This document shows, in pieces, positions 1 through 5,286 of a stretch of 8,110 nucleotides of DNA; position 1 is the stretch's first letter; every line of letters begins with the position of its first letter. Source of the DNA: Candidatus Sumerlaeota bacterium (lineage in GTDB: Bacteria; Sumerlaeota; Sumerlaeia; MWCT01); NCBI GenBank assembly GCA_026398545.1, contig JAPLSR010000284.1, positions 1 to 8,110 on the forward strand, given 5' to 3'. Position numbers and translations under genes: made by a program. The notes beneath the pieces are model-generated. The model was not told the DNA's origin. It saw only the letters and a list, made by a program, of their open reading frames with translations, and did not search any database.

Positions 1-286
1 GGGGATGTCTGACATGGGCATAAGGTCCACAAGTAACAAAAGCTACATCTGACCCATATTTTAATTTATTCTTAAAGGATTTACGGTATCCGTTCGCCCA
101 GAAACGAATGAAAAATCCCAATATTACAAGCGAATATGACAATGTCTCGAAGAACTCGATTTTCCATGTTTCGAATGTGACCAGCTGTTTCCAAAAAAAC
201 AACAATGCAAGAAGCACCACTGGTATTATGCGAGAAATTCTTTTAAGCAGCGGGGCATTGTAAATGTCTTCAATCAATTTATACAT
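1..286 (-). CDS. ICMT/PEMT-family membrane methyltransferase, N-terminal part (runs off the left edge)
   Basis: Reading the minus strand from the ATG at 286-284 gives 95 residues with no stop before the window edge, so the C-terminal part is missing. Two hydrophobic stretches (about residues 18-32 and 45-62) look like membrane helices. They are followed by RFWANGYR (61-68) and then GPYAHVRHP (87-95). The GPYxxVRHP signature is diagnostic of the isoprenylcysteine carboxyl methyltransferase / phospholipid methyltransferase superfamily of integral membrane, SAM-dependent enzymes. In bacteria these often act on lipids, quinone-like or small hydrophobic substrates, and the substrate cannot be told from this fragment. 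The Shine-Dalgarno is poor (GAGT about 5 nt upstream). A TATAAT-like hexamer lies at 303-298 on the same strand, close enough for a very short leader, but no -35 accompanies it. The gene is divergent from the secreted propeller gene at 592. Confidence 0.75.
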   Translation of the reverse strand, partial: MYKLIEDIYNAPLLKRISRIIPVVLLALLFFWKQLVTFETWKIEFFETLSYSLVILGFFIRFWANGYRKSFKNKLKYGSDVAFVTCGPYAHVRHP

Positions 287-399
287 GATTTTTACTCATT
301 ATAAACAAATTGATATAAAAGCATAGAAAAATATTGCTCCCCTAATATTAGAATTCACTCATTAAAAAATCATTAAATTCTGCGCCTTGAATTTCTCAG

Positions 400-468
400 G
401 ATATGAAAGTTCACGCAGGGTTTATTTGAGCGTCTATTTCACTCGTTATGGTGTCCGACCTTCATATC
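400..468. repeat. 8-bp inverted repeat enclosing a 53-nt loop
   Basis: GATATGAA (400-407) is the exact reverse complement of TTCATATC (461-468), and one more G-U pair is possible outside (399/469). As RNA on the plus strand it could close a leader structure upstream of the gene at 592. I found no strong helices inside the loop and no match to a riboswitch class I know. It could also be a two-half-site protein-binding region or chance. Confidence 0.3.
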
Positions 469-580
469 TCATTTGCAGGATTTTTTCCAGATAGTTATGC
501 GAATTTATTTGACTTTGAAAGCTAAATATCAACCATTTTTTGACTATTTTTTGAATATTTGAAAAATTCATTTAAAAAAA

Positions 581-584
581 GGAG
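581..584 (+). promoter_or_regulatory. Shine-Dalgarno site that sets the start at 592
   Basis: GGAG, preceded by a run of A, lies 7 nt before the ATG at 592. This favours that ATG over the upstream in-frame TTG at 559, which would place the ribosome-binding site inside the coding region and put a charged 11-residue extension ahead of the signal peptide. Confidence 0.75.
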
Positions 585-591
585 ATTCGGT

Positions 592-2574
592 ATGAGAAAA
601 TGCTTTTTTGTAATGGTTTTTTCTCTTCTGGGGATTTTCGGTTTTGCGGGGATTACAAACATTGCCAAAATTACTGAACTTTCCAAAAGCGATATGATGG
701 AAATGTGTCCGTTCATTTCTCACAATGGGCTCACAATCTATTATTTGAGCCGTAGTAATGCCTCGGACAAGTCATTGGAAAGCTATGTCCAGGCGACTCG
801 TCCCACCACCACATCGCCATTTGATAATATCACCACCGCGCCATTCGCAAATGTCATGAGTGCGACAGGCTGGGAAGGTCCATTCTGGGTCAGCGATGAC
901 GGACTCCGCATGTATTTCTCTTCTGACAGGGATGGCACAATGGATATCTTTTTTACCTCCCGCGCTTCCACGAGCGTTCCCTTCTCTGCGCCAACCAAAT
1001 TAGCCGCTATCAATAGTGGCACCGCCGGTGACGTTAATCCTGTTCTGGCAAACGATGAATTCACGATTTACTTTACCTCCAACAGGTTGTTTCCTCTCTT
1101 GTATGATATTTACCGCGCCACACGCTCCGATACCTCCTTGCCCTTCGGATCTCCGACTCTTGTTAATGAATTTATCAATTCTAACTATTACATTGTTGAT
1201 GTTTCCTTTGTCGAACTTGAAATTGTCCTTTGTGGAACAGCCAATATTCGTTATTCCCACAGGGACTCCGAATCATCTCCCTTCTTCTCTCCTGAATTAA
1301 TTCATGACCTTGACGGCAGCACCGTCATCACAGGCGCATCTTTGAACGGAGTCTGGTCGAAGATTTATTACGGCACTTTTGATGGGGTATCGAGTTATGA
1401 TTTATACTCGGGGGATTTCTCGCTTTTATCAACGACGCCCACTCCGACCCCCACACCAGTTTTGCCCACGCCGGAACCTCTGATATCTCTTGCCGTCAAT
1501 AAGAACGAGATAACCGCCTTCACATCCGCACCCGCCAATCCCTGGGGCGGGGCATTCGATTCTCAAGGACGCTATATTTTCTTTGACCAGAAGAGTGAAA
1601 TTCCGTCAGTCGGGATTTATGGGTCAAATCGGCTCATTCGGGTCTCCTTCACGGGGGATACGCCTTCCTTTGCAACCATTGCAACACAAGCAGACCTGGC
1701 AACCAACGATTCACGGTGGGACTCCCAGATGCCAAAAGTCTATGGGGTGGATGTCCTTTCGGATGATTCTATTATATTGTTCGTTACGTTTTCGCCATTT
1801 GGTATGCCGCCGTATGTGAAAATCCTGAAAATTGTCCCCGGCGCCGCACCTGTAATCACAACAGTGGCGCATTCCGACTATTCTACGCCAGGCGCTTTAC
1901 CCGCCTGCATGGCTGTGGACAGAACATCCAGTCCCAATATTATCTATGTAGCAATATACAATGAAATTGACAAAATCACCGCGGATCAGGTCAACGCATC
2001 TCTCACATACTGGATGTACACGTCTAACGGCGGATATGTTTATGCCATGACCATTGATCAAAATGGGGATATTATTTCCGGAGGCGCCCAGCTTTCAACG
2101 CCTTATGGCATTCTCCGCATTAATAAAAACACAAAAGAGCAAACAACCATTTATTCAGGCTTGGAAACGCTTCAGGAGCATCCGTATGCCACTGTGGGAC
2201 TTGCCATAAATCCCATGAATCAGGATATCTTTGGTCTGAATAAATCCGGCTATGTTTACACCAATACAAGCTCTGTTTACAATATATACAGGTTGAAGAA
2301 AGGGGCAGGCGGGGTATATACTGCCAGCGATTATGTAACAGGATACCAGGTTTTCAACGACCCCGATGTGAAGCCCTATAGTTCCTATCCGTCACAGCAA
2401 TTGGTGCCGCCCGGCGGCGGTTTCAAGATTGATCCGACAGCGAGTTATCTCTTCTTAAGCAACGGAAGCGCCCCCGCCGGGTCATATTTCAGTTATCCCG
2501 GCAGTCAAAACATAATAAAAATCAGCACCGATACAACGCTGGATGCAATGCCCCACTGGGTTATTTACGAGTAA
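592..2574 (+). CDS. secreted two-domain beta-propeller protein (PD40-like half, Thr-Pro linker, NHL/SMP-30-like half)
   Basis: The product is 660 residues from the ATG at 592, chosen because GGAG lies 7 nt upstream. Residues 1-20 (MRKCF then a hydrophobic core ending GFAG) look like a Sec signal peptide; Cys4 is too early for a lipobox. The first half has PD40/TolB-type blades, for example around residues 38-54 (PFISHNGLTIYYLSRS), 95-126 (VSDDGLRMYFSSDRDG and MDIFFTSRAS) and 148-177 (FTIYFTSNR then YDIYRATR). A low-complexity linker at 281-296 (TTPTPTPTPVLPTPEP) leads to a second repeat region (297-660). Its blades each contain a glycine- or hydrophobic-led strand plus an 'xxDxxGxxxx' turn (AFDSQGRYIFF, TIDQNGDIISG, AINPMNQDIFG, KIDPTASYLFL), resembling NHL/SMP-30-type six-bladed propellers. 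No catalytic residues stand out, so an extracytoplasmic binding or scaffold role is more likely than an enzyme. It has no C-terminal sorting motif and no obvious operon partner. Confidence 0.7.
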   Translation: MRKCFFVMVFSLLGIFGFAGITNIAKITELSKSDMMEMCPFISHNGLTIYYLSRSNASDKSLESYVQATRPTTTSPFDNITTAPFANVMSATGWEGPFWVSDDGLRMYFSSDRDGTMDIFFTSRASTSVPFSAPTKLAAINSGTAGDVNPVLANDEFTIYFTSNRLFPLLYDIYRATRSDTSLPFGSPTLVNEFINSNYYIVDVSFVELEIVLCGTANIRYSHRDSESSPFFSPELIHDLDGSTVITGASLNGVWSKIYYGTFDGVSSYDLYSGDFSLLSTTPTPTPTPVLPTPEPLISLAVNKNEITAFTSAPANPWGGAFDSQGRYIFFDQKSEIPSVGIYGSNRLIRVSFTGDTPSFATIATQADLATNDSRWDSQMPKVYGVDVLSDDSIILFVTFSPFGMPPYVKILKIVPGAAPVITTVAHSDYSTPGALPACMAVDRTSSPNIIYVAIYNEIDKITADQVNASLTYWMYTSNGGYVYAMTIDQNGDIISGGAQLSTPYGILRINKNTKEQTTIYSGLETLQEHPYATVGLAINPMNQDIFGLNKSGYVYTNTSSVYNIYRLKKGAGGVYTASDYVTGYQVFNDPDVKPYSSYPSQQLVPPGGGFKIDPTASYLFLSNGSAPAGSYFSYPGSQNIIKISTDTTLDAMPHWVIYE

Positions 2575-2637
2575 TAGCTGTTAGATTCTCAGCCTCCACT
2601 TGATTATTCAGAGTTATTCGTCTCAGTAATATGAAGA

Positions 2638-2661
2638 GCACAAAGTTGATATTCTTTGTGC
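2638..2661. terminator. perfect 8-bp stem-loop, possible transcription terminator lacking a T-run
   Basis: GCACAAAG (2638-2645) pairs exactly with CTTTGTGC (2654-2661) around an 8-nt loop, 63 nt after the stop codon of the propeller gene. No T-tract follows on either strand, so it is not a standard intrinsic terminator. It could be a 3' end-stabilising hairpin, a protein-binding palindrome or a remnant of a repeat. Confidence 0.35.
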
Positions 2662-2730
2662 CACTTCGTGCGTCCGCCTCGGGTGGAGTGTGGATTAAAC
2701 AAAGTTACAGTCAGGAATTATAAACTTGGC

Positions 2731-2761
2731 TTGACCCAGTCCCCTTCTTTATCTAAATAAT
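2731..2761 (+). promoter_or_regulatory. candidate sigma70-type promoter for the SAM methyltransferase
   Basis: TTGACC (2731-2736, five of six to TTGACA) is followed by TAAATA at 2754-2759 (17-bp spacing, three of six) and by the better AATAAT at 2756-2761 (five of six, 19-bp spacing). Transcription from here would give a leader of roughly 65-70 nt. The assignment rests on hexamer resemblance only, in AT-rich DNA. Confidence 0.35.
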
Positions 2762-2835
2762 CTTTTTAAATTTAGACGGAAACAAAATCTGACACAACTC
2801 AGCCATAAAATTTTTTGGTTTAGAAGAACGTTTCC

Positions 2836-3678
2836 ATGGTAAAGGAAAATTCAAATAGCGAAATTCATATAGTCAAGGAAACAGAATACAGACAAAAACT
2901 CTTGGAGCAATTATTAAATGGCAAAACGCATTTTTATGATCATCTCTCGGGTAATTTTGAGAATTATCATAGTTGCTGGATAGCTCCGCAATGCGCCATA
3001 CTTGAATATCTTATACAATACATCCTGAAAAACAACAACAGGAAGCCGGAAGATCTTCAGCCTTTTCTTGAGATTGGCTCTTTTACATCGCATCTAAGCG
3101 GATATCTTTCCACAAAATATAACTTAGCCGGTTTTTGCGGCGATCTTAAAACCACAATAATAGAGAGAAGCTTCAAAGAGATTTTGCCTCGATTGGGTTT
3201 AAAGTCGGACAATATAAAGTCGGTTGTAGCAGAAGCCTCTAATCTTTATTTTGAAGATGAAAGTCTATCTTTTGTGTTTTGTTTTTCTTCGCTTCATCAT
3301 TTTAAAGATCCGGTCAGGTGTCTAAAAGAAATAAGAAGAGTTCTTAAACCCGGAGGAATTTTCCTGTGCGCTCATGAGCCTGTTCAGCCAAGGTTTCGTA
3401 AATGCAGGATTCCGCTCGGCTCATCGGCAGTTAAATATGGCCTTATTGAAAATGTTTACACATTATCTGAATATAAGAAAATTATCTCCTCAAATTTTAA
3501 CAATTTTGTCATTTTGCCATATAATGATTTAAGAACACCTAAAGATCTTAAAGGCGGCATGAAAAGAATTGTTTCAGAAATTTTAACAATACTGAATTGC
3601 AGAAAATTATATTTATTAAAATATATAATAATTAATTTTTGGGGAGGGCAGGATTTCTCCGCAATCGTGCAAAAATAG
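2836..3678 (+). CDS. class I SAM-dependent methyltransferase (Methyltransf_11-like)
   Basis: The product is 280 residues. The SAM-binding motif I is the degenerate FLEIGSFTS (77-85), in place of the usual ExGxGxG. D103 in CGDLK can serve as the acidic residue after strand beta2. The core continues with SFVFCFSSLHHFKDP (145-159), matching the beta4 'xxxSxxxLHHxxDP' region, and LKEIRRVLKPGG (163-174), the typical post-motif helix and turn. Together these fit the Methyltransf_11 family of soluble, cytoplasmic enzymes acting on small molecules, lipids or glycans; the substrate is unknown. The N-terminal ~70 residues and the tail after ~185 are unassigned. The ATG at 2836 has only a weak AGAAGA (2822-2827) upstream. 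Arginine codons are 11 AGA/AGG against 2 CGN, unlike the adjacent SecY-like gene (6 against 15), suggesting a separate origin or recent transfer. It appears to be monocistronic. Confidence 0.8.
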   Translation: MVKENSNSEIHIVKETEYRQKLLEQLLNGKTHFYDHLSGNFENYHSCWIAPQCAILEYLIQYILKNNNRKPEDLQPFLEIGSFTSHLSGYLSTKYNLAGFCGDLKTTIIERSFKEILPRLGLKSDNIKSVVAEASNLYFEDESLSFVFCFSSLHHFKDPVRCLKEIRRVLKPGGIFLCAHEPVQPRFRKCRIPLGSSAVKYGLIENVYTLSEYKKIISSNFNNFVILPYNDLRTPKDLKGGMKRIVSEILTILNCRKLYLLKYIIINFWGGQDFSAIVQK

Positions 3679-3693
3679 GTCGTTATTTGGTTA

Positions 3694-3748
3694 TTGGGGT
3701 CATTCATGATAAGTAATTGGCGGGTATGACCCCCCAAAATAAGCCCGC
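3694..3748. repeat. two interlocking inverted repeats (REP-like palindrome or pseudoknot)
   Basis: TTGGGGTCAT (3694-3703) pairs with ATGACCCC plus AA (3726-3733 and 3736-3737) with a CC bulge and a 22-nt loop. Inside that loop GCGGG (3720-3724) can pair with CCCGC (3744-3748) downstream of the first hairpin. The two stems cross, so they are either mutually exclusive or form an H-type pseudoknot. The element lies 16 nt after the methyltransferase stop and about 65 nt before the next candidate promoter. There is no T-run for intrinsic termination. A mobile-type extragenic palindrome is an alternative. Confidence 0.45.
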
Positions 3749-3806
3749 GAAAGATGACAAGACTGGAGCCAAGCCGCTGGGCGAGGCGGAGAGCGCTGTA
3801 ACAGTT

Positions 3807-3837
3807 TTGTCTTGCACTGTTCCGATTTGTGTACAAT
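3807..3837 (+). promoter_or_regulatory. candidate promoter for the SecY-like gene
   Basis: TACAAT at 3832-3837 (five of six to TATAAT) sits 34 nt before the ATG at 3871, a sensible distance for a short leader. Upstream there is TTGTCT (3807-3812, 19-bp spacing) or TTGCAC (3812-3817, 14-bp spacing); neither is ideal. If this is the promoter, the alternative GTG start at 3829 would lie at the -10 box and could not be used, which supports the start at 3871. Confidence 0.35.
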
Positions 3838-3856
3838 AAAGGCGCTAAATTTATTA

Positions 3857-3864
3857 AGGAGAGG
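3857..3864 (+). promoter_or_regulatory. strong Shine-Dalgarno site that sets the start at 3871
   Basis: AGGAGAGG ends 6 nt before the ATG at 3871, and its AGGAG core ends 9 nt before it. It is the best ribosome-binding site in the window and selects this ATG over the in-frame GTG at 3829. Confidence 0.8.
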
Positions 3865-3870
3865 CTTGAA

Positions 3871-5229
3871 ATGAGTCAAAAAACCGGCCTGTCCTTGTTT
3901 TGGCGCATTGTTCTGACCCTGGCGCTGGTCCTGTTTTATAATCAGATACTCTCCCTCATCCCCTTCCCAGTTCTGGGAAAAATCCTGAAAAATGCACCAA
4001 TGTCCTTTGGGGCGAGGATGTATCCAAGCATGTTCGGGATTACTCCTTTTATTTCCGCCTGTTTTCTTGTTACGGTGATATATTATATCTTAGGCGGGTC
4101 GGAAAGTCGCCATGTCTGGCTTTCAAACCGCGGGTTCATGTGGAAGATGGTTCTGGGCGGCACGCTCTTCTTCATTCTTTTTTCCTCGTATTTCTCTTTA
4201 TCTTGGGCATACTCGAGATTTGACCATGGTGAAATGAATTATTTCCCGAAGCTTTTGGCTGACTTGCTGCTTGTGCCAGTTTTTGTTTTCATCGGGGTGT
4301 ATTTAGCATATCAGATTACCCGTCTCGGAGTGGTGGATGGCGTCTGGGCGTTGATTGTCCTGAACCTGAGGACATGGACGTATGGCGGGGAGTATATAGT
4401 TGCGGCATACGGGCGGTTCTTAGAGAAAACTCCCGACCCCAACAGCCGTCTCGGAACCATACTGACGGTTTTGTTCATCGTGGCAGTTGTTGTGGTTCTT
4501 GCGGCGCGCTATATCAAAAGAAGCTATTTTGAATTCTCATTGCGGACGAAATCCGGCGCGACAATCCATATCCCGATTTATGTGGCGGGGCTTTTCTTTT
4601 TCCTTATCGGAACGTCAATCGCAGGAATTGTATTATCGCTTCCGTTCATGTTTATTCATAGACCGACGCTGTTTGTATCTAATACGCTGGATGTATTTAA
4701 TTTTCTTACCCACTTCATCCCGCCGTTCATCGGCTATTTTCTGTATGTCTATTCCGCCGGCTGGATTTTCAAAAAGACCTCCCTGAAGGAAAATCCCGTC
4801 CTTATCGCCGCGGATGAAAACACTATCCGGCGTGCCTTTCTGCGATGGGGAAGGATATATTTTATCGGTTACTTTGTTTGTCGTGCCGGCGGTTATGCGG
4901 GCATACAGTTTTTTAATTTATTCAATCTGAGTTATTTTTATGAGATTTTGTTCCTCATCCTGATATTCGTTTTAGAGTGGCAGAACCAGTGGCGGATATT
5001 ATCGGGGGATTACACACCCGTTCTCCAAACAGACAGCGTCCGGGTCTCGCTGGAAGGGCAGATCGCCCTTGCGGATGCGGACATCAAGGTCGTTCCGCAT
5101 CAGAACGCTTACAACTTTTTCGCAGGATTCACCGTTCCATTTTTAGGGGACAAGACGTTATATGTGCCGGAGGCAGATGCCCCGCGGGCACAGAAAATTC
5201 TGGAGGAAGTGTTCAAGGAAAGTAAGTGA
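3871..5229 (+). CDS. divergent SecY-like translocon protein with C-terminal DUF2007-like domain
   Basis: The product is 452 residues with about ten hydrophobic segments (roughly 9-33, 52-73, 88-112, 128-150, 155-171, 196-213, 236-258, 283-300, 327-346, 355-372). Landmarks fall in the order seen in SecY, the channel subunit for protein export: RIVLTL...IPFP (12-33) matches TM1 and its IPxPG end; FGITPFISA (55-63) matches the LGIMPYISA of TM2; YQITRLGVVDG (147-157) matches the EQITERGIGNG before TM5; IHIPIYVAG (232-240) matches the HLPLKVNMAG entry to TM7; LEWQNQWRILSGDY (368-381) matches the end of TM10. The region between TM1 and TM2, where SecY has its plug, is about 15 residues shorter. Residues about 388-449 are an extra soluble domain ending VPEADAPRAQKILEEVF, which resembles DUF2007, a small domain of unknown function. 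It is not in a ribosomal-protein operon; the next gene encodes a secreted protein. SecY homology is recognised by eye, without alignment software; a generic multi-pass membrane protein is the fallback. Confidence 0.7.
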   Translation: MSQKTGLSLFWRIVLTLALVLFYNQILSLIPFPVLGKILKNAPMSFGARMYPSMFGITPFISACFLVTVIYYILGGSESRHVWLSNRGFMWKMVLGGTLFFILFSSYFSLSWAYSRFDHGEMNYFPKLLADLLLVPVFVFIGVYLAYQITRLGVVDGVWALIVLNLRTWTYGGEYIVAAYGRFLEKTPDPNSRLGTILTVLFIVAVVVVLAARYIKRSYFEFSLRTKSGATIHIPIYVAGLFFFLIGTSIAGIVLSLPFMFIHRPTLFVSNTLDVFNFLTHFIPPFIGYFLYVYSAGWIFKKTSLKENPVLIAADENTIRRAFLRWGRIYFIGYFVCRAGGYAGIQFFNLFNLSYFYEILFLILIFVLEWQNQWRILSGDYTPVLQTDSVRVSLEGQIALADADIKVVPHQNAYNFFAGFTVPFLGDKTLYVPEADAPRAQKILEEVFKESK

Positions 5230-5235
5230 TTAAAG

Positions 5236-5270
5236 GAATTATGAATAGCGAATTATTAATTACGAATGAT
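5236..5270 (+). repeat. heptamer repeat array, five units, between SecY-like and secreted-protein genes
   Basis: The units are GAATTAT, GAATAGC, GAATTAT, TAATTAC and GAATGAT, in strict 7-bp register. The same family appears at 7096-7165. The last unit supplies the ATG at 5266, which is why that upstream ATG looks like an accident of the repeat. A 9-bp direct repeat TAAAGGAAT flanks the array (5231-5239 and 5270-5278). Confidence 0.8.
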
Positions 5271-5276
5271 AAAGGA
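5271..5276 (+). promoter_or_regulatory. Shine-Dalgarno site favouring the start at 5287
   Basis: AAAGGA lies 10 nt before the ATG at 5287. The upstream in-frame ATG at 5266 is made of heptamer repeat and has no adjacent purine-rich site. The ATG at 5293 is further away (16 nt). A TTG at 5281 would be too close. Confidence 0.6.
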
Positions 5277-5286
5277 ATATTTGCAA

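Larger units (their letters stand above)
287..591. other. divergent AT-rich intergenic spacer
   Basis: This 305-bp spacer separates two divergent genes and has no convincing ORF. It contains a direct repeat ACTCATTA (294-301 and 357-364), a TCATTAAA repeat 11 bp apart (359-366 and 370-377), and an 8-bp perfect inverted repeat GATATGAA/TTCATATC (400-407 and 461-468). Two TTGACT hexamers (509-514 and 540-545) resemble -35 boxes, but neither has a good -10 at a normal distance. Promoters for both genes must lie here or the genes are leaderless; I could not place them with confidence. Confidence 0.5.
2575..2835. other. intergenic spacer with hairpin, GC-rich patch and candidate promoter
   Basis: The 261-bp gap between the propeller gene and the methyltransferase has no supported ORF. 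It holds a perfect 8-bp hairpin (2638-2661), a short GC-rich stretch at about 2660-2695 that stands out from the AT-rich surroundings, and a candidate promoter (2731-2761) with a leader of about 70 nt before the start at 2836. Confidence 0.5.

Noticed and set aside
298..303. TATAAT on the minus strand as -10 box for the ICMT-like gene
   Set aside because: The hexamer is perfect, but no -35 lies at 16-18 bp and the resulting leader would be only a few nucleotides, so it is noted without being called a promoter.
400..470. Cyclic-di-GMP (GEMM) riboswitch suggested by TCACGCAGGG at 411-420
   Set aside because: Only a short stretch resembles the GEMM core; the conserved tetraloop/receptor and second helix are not recognisable.
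509..545. TTGACT hexamers at 509-514 and 540-545 as -35 boxes for the propeller gene
   Set aside because: No acceptable -10 lies 16-18 bp downstream of either; in this AT-rich spacer such hexamers are expected by chance.
559..591. Upstream in-frame TTG start for the propeller gene (11 extra residues)
   Set aside because: GGAG at 581-584 would fall inside the coding region, and the ATG at 592 has ideal spacing and begins a clean signal peptide.
3456..3836. 126-codon minus-strand ORF over the methyltransferase 3' end and spacer
   Set aside because: It mostly overlaps the well-supported methyltransferase on the other strand, has no recognisable domain, and lacks a convincing ribosome site.
3829..3870. 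GTG start at 3829 for the SecY-like gene
   Set aside because: AGGAGAGG at 3857-3864 points to the ATG at 3871, and the GTG overlaps the candidate -10 box TACAAT.
5266..5286. ATG at 5266 as start of the secreted-protein gene
   Set aside because: The ATG is part of a heptamer repeat unit without a ribosome site; the ATG at 5287 has AAAGGA 10 nt upstream and starts the signal peptide directly.
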